From Streptomyces angustmyceticus (GTDB taxonomy: Bacteria > Actinomycetota > Actinomycetes > Streptomycetales > Streptomycetaceae), in the NCBI RefSeq assembly GCF_019933235.1, contig NZ_CP082945.1, forward strand, positions 7,043,501 through 7,107,500: a stretch of DNA of 64,000 nt. Reading direction: 5' to 3'. Positions 1-10,726 of this stretch are shown piece after piece; position 1 is the stretch's first letter, and each line of letters begins with the position of its first letter. Below the pieces are notes generated by a model. It ran no database searches, was not told the origin of the DNA, and saw only the letters and a list, made by a program, of their open reading frames with translations. Made by a program: the position numbers and the translations under genes.

Positions 1-1
1 G

Positions 2-502
2 TCCGGTTCGACCCAGGTCTCCGGGCCCGGCGTGAAACTCGTCGTGGACGATGCCAAGGACGCGGAGTCCAGCGGCGGCGGACCGCGCGAGAGCAGTGGG
101 TTTTCGGACACGGGGCGGGTGCGCGACAGAGACATGCAGCGCGTCGTCAACGGGCTGTGGGCGTCGGGTGCGGAGGCCATCTCCGTCAATGGACAGCGGC
201 TTACGTCACTCTCGGCGATCAGAGCCGCAGGAGACGCCATACTGGTCGACAACAAGCCACTGGTGCCGCCTTATACGGTGCTGGCGGTGGGGGACGGGCA
301 GAGGCTGAGCACCGCTTTCCAGGACAGCGCCGACGGCCAGTACCTGCATGTGCTGCAGGAGAACTACGGCGTGCGCACCCGGATTTCCGTGGAGCACGAG
401 GTCACGCTGACGCCCGCGCCCAGTTTGATCGTACGTACCGCAAAGCCGCAGGCCGGTGCCGCCAAGGCGGACGGCACCGACATAGGGAAGGGCACATCGT
501 GA
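2..502 (+). CDS. DUF881 family protein, 5' end outside window
   Basis: C-terminal part of a DUF881 protein; the frame is open to the left edge, so the true start lies outside. The family signature is visible in the segment with AEAISVNGQRL followed by ILVDNKPLVPPY. It resembles the conserved half of the second DUF881 gene at 828-1976. The family is known from actinobacterial and firmicute cell-division/envelope neighbourhoods; its molecular role is unknown. It ends in a GTGA overlap with the small basic protein gene at 499, so the two are translationally coupled. The order DUF881 - small basic protein - DUF881 matches the Rv1823-Rv1825 order of Mycobacterium tuberculosis (from memory). Confidence 0.85.
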   Translation, partial: SGSTQVSGPGVKLVVDDAKDAESSGGGPRESSGFSDTGRVRDRDMQRVVNGLWASGAEAISVNGQRLTSLSAIRAAGDAILVDNKPLVPPYTVLAVGDGQRLSTAFQDSADGQYLHVLQENYGVRTRISVEHEVTLTPAPSLIVRTAKPQAGAAKADGTDIGKGTS

Positions 503-831
503 TCGCCGTATTGGGCCTCATCGTGGGAGTCGTGGTCGGGCTTGTCGTCCGACCCGTGGTGCCGACGGTGGTCGAGCCCTACTTGCCGATCGCTGTCGTC
601 GCGGCGCTGGACGCCGTGTTCGGTGGTCTGCGCGCGATGCTGGACGGCATCTTCGACGACAAGGTCTTCGTGGTCTCCTTCCTCTCGAATGTCGTCGTCG
701 CCGCGCTGATCGTCTTCCTCGGCGACAAGTTGGGCGTCGGCGCCCAACTCTCCACGGGTGTCGTCGTGGTGCTGGGCATCCGGATCTTCTCCAACGCCGC
801 CGCCATCCGTCGGCACGTCTTCCGGGCGTGA
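499..831 (+). CDS. Small basic protein (DUF1290/Sbp family)
   Basis: 110-residue membrane protein of the DUF1290 'small basic protein' family. It begins IAVLGLIVGVVVGLVVRP, with a second hydrophobic stretch near residues 55-75 and a third near 80-100, so three membrane segments are likely. The GTG start at 499 is chosen because it overlaps the upstream stop as GTGA, and the conserved family N-terminus begins exactly there. It overlaps the next gene by another GTGA at 828. Function is unknown; the invariant location between two DUF881 genes suggests a shared membrane complex, which is inference. Confidence 0.9.
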   Translation: MIAVLGLIVGVVVGLVVRPVVPTVVEPYLPIAVVAALDAVFGGLRAMLDGIFDDKVFVVSFLSNVVVAALIVFLGDKLGVGAQLSTGVVVVLGIRIFSNAAAIRRHVFRA

Positions 832-1976
832 GGCCGATGCCGACGGAGGAGACCCCGGAGCCCGGGAAGAAGCAGGTACAGGCGGAGCAGACAGGGCGGC
901 CGGAGCGGCCGACGTGGCCGCAGCCGGCGGATCGGCCGGAGTCCGCCACGCAGCCGGAGCGCCCCCGGCCCGAGCAGGAGCCGGAAGGAAAGCCCGAACT
1001 GGAGCCGGTGCCGAGACCGGAGTCGGAACCGGCGTCGAAGTCGGCACCGGCTCGGGAGCGGGAGCCGGAAGCCGAGTCGGACAGCGGCCCGGCGAGCCGG
1101 CGGCCGATGCCGCCCGAGAGCGCGAGTACCCAGGAGTGGGCCGAGGCCGAGGAAGAGACCGAGCCCCACGAACCGGACAGTGCTGGACACAAGGCCGACA
1201 AAGGGGCAGACTCCTCGACTCCGGAGGCGGTTGCCGACGGGAGCGCACAGGGCCCGAAGAGCGGCCGGGAGCGGCTGGTGGCGAGCCTGTGGCCGCCGCG
1301 GCTGACCCGGGCTCAACTGATCGTTGCGTTGCTCCTGTTCATTCTCGGCCTCGGCCTGGCGATTCAGGTACGTTCCACAAGTGACAGCAGTGCTCTGCGG
1401 GGTGCGCGTCAGGAGGACTTGGTGCGCATTCTGGACGAGCTGGACAACCGCTCCCAGCGGTTGACCGACGAACAGCGGCGCCTGGAAGGGCAGAAGACCG
1501 AGTTGGCGAACAGCTCGGACCAGGCCGAGGAGGCCCGTAAGCAGACCGTGGAGAAGGAACAGCAGCTGGGCGTGCTGGCCGGGACCGTCGCGGCGCAAGG
1601 GCCCGGCATCACCCTGACCATCGACGACCCGGCGCACTCCGTCGAGGCGGACAAGCTGCTGGACACCATCCAGGAGCTGCGGGCGGCCGGCGCCGAGGCC
1701 ATCCAGGTCAATGACGTCCGGGTCGTCGCGAACACCTCTCTGTCGGATGTCAGGGGCGGCGTGGGGATCGACGGGAAGCGGGTCGTGCAGCCGTACCGTT
1801 TCAAGGTCATCGGTAAGCCGGAGGATCTGGAACCGGCGCTGAACATCCCCGGCGGAGTGGTCCAGACTCTGGAAAAGGAGCAGGCCAAGGTGTCTGTGAC
1901 CCGTGAGAAGAAGATCATTGTGGACGCCTTGCGAGAGGCGAAGCGGCCTGACTACGCTCGGTCGTCATCGCAGTGA
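828..1976 (+). CDS. DUF881 family membrane protein with long Pro/Glu-rich N-terminus
   Basis: 382-residue protein. Residues 1-150 are a Pro/Glu/Arg-rich, probably disordered cytoplasmic tail. A single membrane helix follows near residues 163-183 (LIVALLLFILGLGLAIQV), then a short coiled-coil region with EQRRLEGQKTELANSSDQA, then the DUF881 domain with GAEAIQVNDVRVVANTS and PYRFKVIGKPEDL. GTG 828 overlaps the upstream stop; an ATG nine bases downstream (837) is an alternative. The tail is much longer than in mycobacterial relatives. Function unknown; third member of the coupled DUF881-Sbp-DUF881 unit. Confidence 0.88.
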   Translation: MRPMPTEETPEPGKKQVQAEQTGRPERPTWPQPADRPESATQPERPRPEQEPEGKPELEPVPRPESEPASKSAPAREREPEAESDSGPASRRPMPPESASTQEWAEAEEETEPHEPDSAGHKADKGADSSTPEAVADGSAQGPKSGRERLVASLWPPRLTRAQLIVALLLFILGLGLAIQVRSTSDSSALRGARQEDLVRILDELDNRSQRLTDEQRRLEGQKTELANSSDQAEEARKQTVEKEQQLGVLAGTVAAQGPGITLTIDDPAHSVEADKLLDTIQELRAAGAEAIQVNDVRVVANTSLSDVRGGVGIDGKRVVQPYRFKVIGKPEDLEPALNIPGGVVQTLEKEQAKVSVTREKKIIVDALREAKRPDYARSSSQ

Positions 1977-2166
1977 GGCGTACAGGTATGTCGAGTGCCC
2001 GACGAGGGCATGAGGTAGCGGGGGGTCGACGCATCGTGCGTGTGGTGTGTGGTGGAAACTGTCTGAAGGCCACGGACGTTCACAGGATGTCCGGATCGGC
2101 CGGTGTGTGCATCGAGGGTTCGTCCTGCCCCACGGGCGGGTCTATGTCGTTCAAGGGGAATCGCCC

Positions 2167-2943
2167 GTGAAGTTGTTTGGAAAGCTGTTCGGCAAGAGCG
2201 CCCGCCAGGATGGCGACAGCGGCTCCGCGCGGCACCGTGCGTCGGGAAGGCCCGACGAGAGCGGTTCCGCCGAGGACCGTCCGCTCTTCCGTGACGAGGT
2301 CAGCGGTCCGTCCGGGGGGTACGGCGCGGGTTCTGTTGACCCCTCCGGTGCCGGCCGCATAGGTTCCCAGGAACCATCAGCCGCAAGCACGGGTGGAGGG
2401 TCGGCCTTGCCGGTTTGTACGAGGTGTGGGAACCGGAATGCCGAGGCGAGCCGGTTCTGTTCCAACTGCGGAGCGCCCCTTCGCGCGGGCGCCCAGCCCG
2501 AGCGGGCGTCCGAGACGACCTCCACGATCTCCATTTCGGGGCTGGAGGCCTACGACTCGGAGGCGACCGGCCAGAACCTGGCGCCGTCGCTGTCCCCGGA
2601 GGCCCAGGCGGCCGTCGACGCCCTTCCGTTGGGATCGGCTCTGCTGGTCGTCCGGCGGGGTCCGAACTCGGGCAGCCGCTTCCTCCTGGACAGCGAGCTG
2701 ACGACGGCCGGCCGGCACCCGCAGGGCGACATCTTCCTCGACGACGTGACGGTCTCGCGCCGTCACGTGGAGTTCCGCCGGGGCTCCGACGGTCTCTTCA
2801 CGGTCTCCGACGTCGGCAGCCTCAACGGCACCTACGTCAACCGTGAGCGGATCGACTCCGTCACCCTCGCCACCGGCGACGAGGTCCAGATCGGCAAGTT
2901 CCGCCTGGTCTTCTACGCGAGCCAGCGAGGCGCCGGTATCTGA
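2167..2943 (+). CDS. garA: GarA/OdhI-type FHA protein with N-terminal zinc ribbon
   Basis: 258-residue cytosolic regulator. Residues 84-101 form a zinc ribbon (CTRC at 84-87, CSNC at 98-101). The ETTS motif at 116-119 matches the threonine phosphorylation motif of mycobacterial GarA and corynebacterial OdhI. The FHA domain occupies about 155-250, with GRHPQGDIFLDD, SRRH and SLNGTYVN. In relatives, unphosphorylated GarA inhibits 2-oxoglutarate dehydrogenase and glutamate dehydrogenase and activates glutamate synthase; PknB/PknG phosphorylation switches this off. GTG 2167 is chosen because AAGGGGA ends seven bases upstream. The zinc ribbon and acidic first 80 residues are additions relative to mycobacterial GarA. 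The location before an FtsR-like gene supports the assignment. Confidence 0.87.
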   Translation: MKLFGKLFGKSARQDGDSGSARHRASGRPDESGSAEDRPLFRDEVSGPSGGYGAGSVDPSGAGRIGSQEPSAASTGGGSALPVCTRCGNRNAEASRFCSNCGAPLRAGAQPERASETTSTISISGLEAYDSEATGQNLAPSLSPEAQAAVDALPLGSALLVVRRGPNSGSRFLLDSELTTAGRHPQGDIFLDDVTVSRRHVEFRRGSDGLFTVSDVGSLNGTYVNRERIDSVTLATGDEVQIGKFRLVFYASQRGAGI

Positions 2944-2960
2944 CCGGCCGGGGAAGGCAT

Positions 2961-3707
2961 ATGCGCGATACACCGAAAGGCGGCGCCGGGTTCCCCGGCG
3001 CCGCCTCCTCGGACGGCAAGCCGGTGAGCATCGGCACGGTGCTCACCCAGCTGCGCGAGGAGTTCCCCGAGGTCACCATCTCCAAGATTCGCTTCCTGGA
3101 GGCCGAGGGGCTGGTCGAGCCGAAGCGCACGCCTTCCGGATACCGCAAATTCACGCCGCAGGACGTCGAGCGCCTGGCGGCCGTCCTGCGGATGCAGCGG
3201 GACCACTATCTGCCGCTCAAGGTCATCAGGGAGCATCTGGACGCCCTGGAGCGCGGTGAGCGGGTGCCGCTGCCGGCTCCGGCCACGCCCTCCCGTGATC
3301 TCGTCGAAGGCGTGCACGACCCCGGTGAGGAGCGTCCTACGGCTGCCCGCATCGGCCGGGCCGAGCTGCTGGCCGCCGCGGAGGTGGACGAGGCGGCGCT
3401 CGCCGACTGGGAGTCCTACGGGCTCATCGTCCCTCACGCGGAGGGCGGATACGACATCGAGGCCGTCACGATCGCCAAGCTCGTCGCGGACCTGGGCCGC
3501 TTCGGTCTGGAGCCACGGCACCTGCGTGCCGTGAAGGCGGCCGCCGAGCGCGAGGCGGGCCTGGTCGAGCAGGTCGTTGCACCCCTTCGGCGGCACCGTA
3601 ACCCGCAGACCAGGGCCCATGCCGAAGCCACCGCCAGGGAGCTGGCAACGCTGTCCGTACGGCTGCACGCGGCGCTGGTGCAGAGTGCTTTGCGGGTCCG
3701 CCTTTAG
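2961..3707 (+). CDS. ftsR: MerR-family regulator, FtsR (Rv1828) type
   Basis: 248-residue DNA-binding protein. The MerR helix-turn-helix lies at about residues 23-75 (SIGTVLTQL, ISKIRFLEAEGLV, SGYRKFTPQDVERL), followed by a second winged-helix-like region around 130-190, as in Rv1828 and corynebacterial FtsR. In Corynebacterium, FtsR activates ftsZ transcription; in this organism the targets are inferred. ATG 2961 has GGAAGG just upstream and lies 17 bases after the GarA stop, so the two are probably co-transcribed. No cysteine-based metal site is visible. Confidence 0.87.
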   Translation: MRDTPKGGAGFPGAASSDGKPVSIGTVLTQLREEFPEVTISKIRFLEAEGLVEPKRTPSGYRKFTPQDVERLAAVLRMQRDHYLPLKVIREHLDALERGERVPLPAPATPSRDLVEGVHDPGEERPTAARIGRAELLAAAEVDEAALADWESYGLIVPHAEGGYDIEAVTIAKLVADLGRFGLEPRHLRAVKAAAEREAGLVEQVVAPLRRHRNPQTRAHAEATARELATLSVRLHAALVQSALRVRL

Positions 3708-3751
3708 CGAGCAAACGAGTGCCCGACTACCCAAACCGGCCGGGCACGTCC

Positions 3752-3766
3752 TAGGGTTGCTGTGTG
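3752..3766 (+). promoter_or_regulatory. Extended -10 (TAGGGT) for a leaderless start
   Basis: TAGGGT at 3752-3757 fits the TANNNT -10 pattern and is followed after six bases by the GTG start at 3764, so transcription probably begins at the start codon itself. No convincing -35 box or Shine-Dalgarno sequence is present. Confidence 0.45.
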
Positions 3767-4237
3767 AACGAGCTCGACGTCGTGGGTGTCCGGGTGGAAA
3801 TGCCTTCCAGCCAACCGATCGTGCTCCTGCGGGAGGTGGGAGGCGACCGCTACTTGCCCATTTGGATCGGGCCAGGGGAGGCCACTGCCATCGCCTTCGC
3901 CCAGCAGGGCATGGTCCCTGCCAGGCCGCTGACGCACGACCTTTTCAAGGATGTGCTGGAAGCGGTGGGCCAGGAACTGACGCAGGTCCGCATCACGGAT
4001 CTGCGCGAGGGGGTTTTCTATGCCGAACTCGTCTTCGCGAGCGGAGTCGAGGTCAGTGCGCGTCCGTCCGACGCCATAGCGCTGGCGCTGCGCACCGGAA
4101 CGCCGATCTTCGGTACCGACGGTGTGCTGGACGACGCGGGGATCGCCATCCCGGACGAGCAGGAGGACGAGGTGGAGAAGTTCCGCGAGTTCCTCGACCA
4201 GATCTCGCCCGAGGACTTCGGTACCAACAGCCAGTAA
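3764..4237 (+). CDS. Bifunctional nuclease domain (DUF151) protein
   Basis: 157-residue protein of the DUF151/BFN family. Conserved stretches are RYLPIWIGPGEATAIAFA (about residues 29-46), RPLTHDLFKDVLEA, and the near-C-terminal RPSDAIALALRTGTPIF. Plant members show nuclease activity; the bacterial role is not settled. An acidic tail (EQEDEVEKF) follows. The homologue in M. tuberculosis sits between two MerR genes, exactly as here. It is probably read from its own promoter at 3752. Confidence 0.88.
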   Translation: MNELDVVGVRVEMPSSQPIVLLREVGGDRYLPIWIGPGEATAIAFAQQGMVPARPLTHDLFKDVLEAVGQELTQVRITDLREGVFYAELVFASGVEVSARPSDAIALALRTGTPIFGTDGVLDDAGIAIPDEQEDEVEKFREFLDQISPEDFGTNSQ

Positions 4238-4316
4238 TACCGGCCAGACGAACCGCCTGTTTCCGGTCAAACACTTAGCCGTTCCCCGTGCGAGGTCACG
4301 AGAAACCACTCGTAGG

Positions 4317-4380
4317 GTGATTATCACTCGGCGTGGCGAGCGCGGCGATCGTTGACGCACCCCGAGTGACTGCATACCGT
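4317..4380 (+). promoter_or_regulatory. Promoter and dyad operators upstream of the second MerR gene
   Basis: TTGACG at 4352-4357 and TACCGT at 4375-4380 are 17 bases apart, a good sigma-70/HrdB-type promoter. Upstream lies the perfect 11-base palindrome GTGATTATCAC (4317-4327). TCACTCGG (4324-4331) is inverted as CCGAGTGA (4362-4369) across the promoter spacer. The arrangement suits binding by a MerR protein, perhaps the product of the gene it precedes; this is inference. Confidence 0.55.
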
Positions 4381-4424
4381 CGATGTGGCAGGTCCCGTCC
4401 GGGACGTGGAGGACGGAGGGCGGC

Positions 4425-5030
4425 GTGGCAATCACCGGCGACGGTATGGCGGCGGAAGGGGCGTTGCCGCTCCACTCGGGCGCAGCAGCGAACCCTGCCC
4501 CGGCACCGGCCGCGGCGGTGTCGGGGGACTGCGAGGCGCAGAACATCGGCTATCGCGGCCCGACCGCCTGTGCGGCAGCGGGCATCACCTACCGGCAGCT
4601 CGACTACTGGGCGCGTACGGGCCTGGTGGAGCCGAGTATCCGGCCTGCGTACGGCTCCGGCACCCAGCGGCTCTACAGCTTCCGGGACGTCGTGGTCCTG
4701 AAGATCGTCAAGAGGCTGCTGGACACCGGGGTGTCGCTGCAGAACATCCGCACCGCGGTCCAGCACCTCCGGGCGCGCGGGCTGGCGGATCTGACCCGGA
4801 TGACGCTCATGAGCGACGGCGCGACGGTCTACGAGTGCACCTCGCCCGACCAGGTCGTGGACCTGCTCCAGGGCGGCCAGGGCGTCTTCGGCATCGCTGT
4901 GGGCGTGGTGTGGCGGGACGTGGAGGGCGCGCTGTCACAGCTCCACGGGGAGCGTGTGGACACCGGCGAGACCCTCATCGGGAAGAACCCGCACGACGAA
5001 CTGGCGCGGCGGCGCAACCGGGCGGGCTGA
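4425..5030 (+). CDS. MerR-family regulator (Rv1830 type)
   Basis: About 201 residues. The MerR-type winged helix lies near residues 40-105 (AAAGITYRQLDYWARTGLV, RLYSFRDVVVLKIVKRLL). After it come a short dimerization helix and a C-terminal region containing DLLQGGQGVFGIAVGVVWRDVE, typical of the actinobacterial group represented by Rv1830. Start GTG 4425 is preferred because GGAGGG lies at 4415-4420; an in-frame ATG at 4383 is upstream but sits almost on the predicted transcription start. Second MerR gene of the conserved block; targets are unknown. Confidence 0.85.
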   Translation: MAITGDGMAAEGALPLHSGAAANPAPAPAAAVSGDCEAQNIGYRGPTACAAAGITYRQLDYWARTGLVEPSIRPAYGSGTQRLYSFRDVVVLKIVKRLLDTGVSLQNIRTAVQHLRARGLADLTRMTLMSDGATVYECTSPDQVVDLLQGGQGVFGIAVGVVWRDVEGALSQLHGERVDTGETLIGKNPHDELARRRNRAG

Positions 5031-5095
5031 GTCCCGGCGGCCGCACCGGACCGGCACGGGGCCGATTGTCAGTGGCATGGGGCAGCATCGGAGAT

Positions 5096-6556
5096 GTGAG
5101 ACCCGCGCCGACGATCCTGCATCTCGACATGGATGCGTTCTTCGCGGCCGCCGAGCAGGCGGCCAAGCCGAGCCTCCGCGGCAAGCCCGTGGTGGTCGGC
5201 GGGATCGGCGTGCGCGGGGTGGTCTCCACGGCGTCGTACGAAGCCCGGGTGTTCGGTGTCCGCTCCGCGATGCCGACGGCCCAGGCGCGTCGGCTGTGCC
5301 CCAACGCCGCTTATCTCGCCCCGCGCTTCTCCTTGTACCGCCAGGTGAGTGAGGTGGTGATGGAGCTGCTGCACGCGCTGTCGCCGCTGGTGGAGCCGCT
5401 GAGTCTGGACGAGGCGTTCGTCGACCTGGAGGCGGGCGGGGTGCCGCCGCGAACGGCCGCGGCGCGGGCGGTGGGCGAGCAGCTGCGCCGTGACATCCGG
5501 TCCGCCACGGGTCTGACCGGCTCGGTGGGGCTGGCCGGCGCCAAGATGCTGGCGAAGATCGCGTCCGAGGCGGCCAAGCCGAACGGTCTGGTGGTGATCG
5601 AGCCCGGTACCGAGCGCGAGCTGCTGGGGCCGATGACGGTGCGGACGCTGCCGGGGGTGGGGCCCGCGACGGCCGAGACGCTGCGCCGGGCCGGGATCCA
5701 CACCGTCGCGGAGACCGCGGAGGCCGGTGAGGCCGAGCTGGTGCGGCTGCTGGGCAGGGCGCACGGCGCCGGGCTGTACACGATGGCGCTGGGCCGCGAC
5801 GACCGGCCGGTGGTGGCCGAGCGGGATGCGAAGTCCATCTCGGTCGAGGACACCTTCGAGGTGGATCTGACCGACCGGACGCGGGTGCGCGGCGAGGTGC
5901 TGCGGCTGGCCGACCGCTGCGTACAGCGGCTGCGGGCCGCCGGGCGCTCGGGGCGGACGGTGGTCATCAAGGTGCGCAACTACGACTTCTCGACGCTGAC
6001 CCGCTCCGAGACGCTGCGCGGGCCGACCGACGACCCCGCGGTGATACGGGAGGCCGCTGTGCGGCTGCTGGAGACGGTGGACACCACCGGCGGGGTGCGG
6101 CTGCTGGGCGTGGGGGTCAGCGGGCTGGCCGACTTCACGCAGGAGGACCTGTTCGCCCAGGCGGCGACGGAGCGCGAGGCGGAGGAGGCCGAGAGGGCCG
6201 CGAAGGCGGCGGCGGAGCTGTCCGGTGGCGGGGCGGCGGCGCCGGAGGCCGAGGAGCGGCCGCGGCGCTGGGATCCGGGACGGGATGTGCTGCACGACGA
6301 GTACGGCGCGGGCTGGGTGCAGGGGAGCGGGGTGGGCAGGGTGACCGTACGCTTCGAAACGCCGTGGTCCGCACCGGGGAGGGTGCGGACCTTTGCTGTC
6401 GAGGATCCGGCACTGCGGCCGGGGGAGCCCCTGCCGCTGGTGGGCGGGGGGCCGGCGGACGGTCAGTCGTCCGAGCCGGCGATCTTGCCGAAGTCCTGGT
6501 CACCGGAGCCGGGGGAGGACACCGGGTCGGTCGGCGAGGAGATATCCAGTCGGTAG
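5096..6556 (+). CDS. dinB: DNA polymerase IV (Y-family, DinB)
   Basis: 486-residue translesion polymerase. Catalytic carboxylates are visible as D11 in LHLDMDAFFAA and D105-E106 in SLDEAFVD; the thumb helix-hairpin-helix lies around GVGPATAETLRRAGI and the little finger around residues 230-340. Beyond about residue 350 there is an actinobacterial-type extension: an Ala/Glu-rich linker, then a small beta domain (HDEYGAGWVQGSGVGRVTVRF) like those at the C-termini of some actinobacterial helicases and polymerases. The GTG start at 5096 leaves a typical family N-terminus; GTG 5072 is an alternative. The last 94 bases overlap the convergent PRC-barrel gene. Confidence 0.92.
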   Translation: MRPAPTILHLDMDAFFAAAEQAAKPSLRGKPVVVGGIGVRGVVSTASYEARVFGVRSAMPTAQARRLCPNAAYLAPRFSLYRQVSEVVMELLHALSPLVEPLSLDEAFVDLEAGGVPPRTAAARAVGEQLRRDIRSATGLTGSVGLAGAKMLAKIASEAAKPNGLVVIEPGTERELLGPMTVRTLPGVGPATAETLRRAGIHTVAETAEAGEAELVRLLGRAHGAGLYTMALGRDDRPVVAERDAKSISVEDTFEVDLTDRTRVRGEVLRLADRCVQRLRAAGRSGRTVVIKVRNYDFSTLTRSETLRGPTDDPAVIREAAVRLLETVDTTGGVRLLGVGVSGLADFTQEDLFAQAATEREAEEAERAAKAAAELSGGGAAAPEAEERPRRWDPGRDVLHDEYGAGWVQGSGVGRVTVRFETPWSAPGRVRTFAVEDPALRPGEPLPLVGGGPADGQSSEPAILPKSWSPEPGEDTGSVGEEISSR

Positions 6557-6849
6557 TGGTGGTAGAGCTGGAGTTCCTGCTCGGGGGAGAGATGGCGGCC
6601 GACGCCGAAGTCCGGCGCATCCTTGATCAGCTTGCGGTCGTAGGGGATGTGCAGCCCCTCGCCGACCATCTTGCTGGGTTCGAGGGGGACGAACGCGTCC
6701 CGGCTGAAGAGTCCGGTACGCACGGCCGCCCACTCCGGTTCCCCCGTCGCGTCGTCGAGGTAGACCTCGTCGATCGTGCCTATTTTGGCGCCATTACGGT
6801 CGAACGCTTTGCGGCCGATCAGGCTCCGGGGATCGATATCGGTTTGCAC
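6463..6849 (-). CDS. PRC-barrel domain protein
   Basis: 128-residue protein. The PRC-barrel at about residues 8-80 starts DPRSLIGRKAFDRNGAKIG and contains PEWAAVRTGLFSRDAFVPL. It is followed by a tail with LSPEQELQLYHHYRLD, common in streptomycete PRC proteins. PRC barrels often mediate protein contacts, for example in RimM; no specific role can be stated. Start GTG at 6849 is chosen for GGAGGGG directly upstream; a longer reading to 6900 is less likely. Its 3' end runs 94 bases into dinB on the other strand. Confidence 0.82.
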   Translation of the reverse strand: MQTDIDPRSLIGRKAFDRNGAKIGTIDEVYLDDATGEPEWAAVRTGLFSRDAFVPLEPSKMVGEGLHIPYDRKLIKDAPDFGVGRHLSPEQELQLYHHYRLDISSPTDPVSSPGSGDQDFGKIAGSDD

Positions 6850-6970
6850 GGCCCCTCCAATTGGTCGCAACTGCCCTCTGACAACTACCAAACGGCACAT
6901 TTCATGCCCTGGCCACTCGAAGGATCCTTCGAGTGCCGCGCTGGTAGGCTGGCCAATGGCCGCAGACCCC

Positions 6971-7192
6971 GTGCGGGAGAGTCCCTGATCGTTCGCGTTC
7001 AGGGCGCCGAAGGAGCAAATCCTCCCCGGAATCTCTCAGGCACACGTACCGCGTGGGCGAGGTCACTCTGGAAAGCAGGGCGGGCCGCGGAAGGCACAGC
7101 TCCGGGACCCCTCCTCACCGACGGTGAAAGCCGGGCCGCCTCGTGCGGGCCGGTGAAGCTCTCAGGTTGAGATGACAGAGGGGGAGGCCGTC
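6971..7192 (+). promoter_or_regulatory. Tandem glycine riboswitch upstream of gcvP
   Basis: Two glycine-aptamer copies are recognisable. The first (about 6971-7078) has GCGGGAGAG, GGGCGCCGAAGGAGCAA, TCTCTCAGGCA and ACTCTGGAAAGC. The second (about 7079-7192) has CACCGACGGTGAAAGCC, CCGGTGAAGCTCTCAGG and GATGACAGAGGGGGA. These are the standard conserved segments of the class. Glycine binding normally switches on the cleavage-system gene downstream, here gcvP, so excess glycine is degraded. The leader runs on for about 55 bases to the gcvP start. Confidence 0.93.
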
Positions 7193-7193
7193 C

Positions 7194-7215
7194 GGGCACC
7201 CGCGCCGTGGTGCCC
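7194..7215 (+). promoter_or_regulatory. Hairpin in the riboswitch expression platform
   Basis: GGGCACC (7194-7200) pairs with GGTGCCC (7209-7215) around an eight-base loop, between the second aptamer and the AGGAGG ribosome-binding site at 7234-7239. There is no U-run, so control of translation or of transcript processing looks likelier than simple termination; this is inference. Confidence 0.5.
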
Positions 7216-7248
7216 CTCGTAGGTCGCGTGACCAGGAGGCCCCCGCAG

Positions 7249-10134
<2,886 letters not shown>

Positions 10135-10164
10135 GTCACGGCAGCGGACCCACCGCAACAGTCA

Positions 10165-10194
10165 AGGGCCCTCGGCAGATCTGCCGGGGGCCCT
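10165..10194 (+). terminator. Terminator after gcvP
   Basis: A 15-base stem with one G-T wobble: AGGGCCCTCGGCAGA (10165-10179) faces TCTGCCGGGGGCCCT (10180-10194). It lies 30 bases after the gcvP stop and before the convergent DUF5999 gene, so it may serve both strands. No U-run, as is common in Streptomyces. Confidence 0.7.
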
Positions 10195-10216
10195 GTGGTG
10201 CGTGCCGCGCTCGGGG

Positions 10217-10411
10217 TCAGGCGGCGGCGGTGGCGCGAGCGCGGTGCGGGGCGATGACCTGCCCGTCCGGCAGCAGCTCGCCGGTGTCCTCGAAGAGCAG
10301 GACGCCGTTGCAGAGCAGGCTCCAGCCCTGTTCCGGGTGGTGCGCCACCAGGTGGGCGGCCTCCCGGTCGGAGGAGTCAGCTGACGGGCATGGCGGTTGG
10401 TGCTGGCACAT
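10217..10411 (-). CDS. DUF5999 family small protein
   Basis: 64-residue protein beginning MCQHQPPCPSADSSD, with the conserved centre HHPEQGWSLLCNGVLLFED and LLPDGQVIAPHR. This matches a short protein family common in Streptomyces and of unknown function. The family length supports ATG 10411. An in-frame ATG at 10471 has a better ribosome-binding site (GGGGGAG) and would give 84 residues, so the true start is uncertain. Confidence 0.75.
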   Translation of the reverse strand: MCQHQPPCPSADSSDREAAHLVAHHPEQGWSLLCNGVLLFEDTGELLPDGQVIAPHRARATAAA

Positions 10412-10726
10412 GGAAGTTGTCTTTCGCTGCGGTGTGGTGAACGTCGTCGTGCGGCTCGATGAGGTGTTCATGGCCGCTCCCCCGTTTCGGTCGGTGGGTC
10501 CCAGTGTTGCCCCACGGAGAGGATTCCGCAGGGATTTCGCAGCAGCGGTACTCACTCGATACGGACGCGTCACCCATGCGGGCGGTTGCTCCCAATTGCA
10601 CTCCTCCCCAAGAGGGTTGGGAGTGGTAACCACGGACTAGCCCGCGTGGGTGAGCGCGACAGAGCGCCCCGTGGCCGGACGGGGCCGCGGGGCATGCTCG
10701 TGCGGGAAACGGAGCGGTGCGCCGGT
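10412..10726. other. Intergenic region between two minus-strand genes
   Basis: No gene seen. It holds the probable promoter of the DUF5999 gene, the perfect 11-base palindrome GTGGTAACCAC (10623-10633), and an imperfect stem between about 10599 and 10625 (CCCAA facing TTGGG) that could end transcription of the upstream minus-strand gene. Confidence 0.4.
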
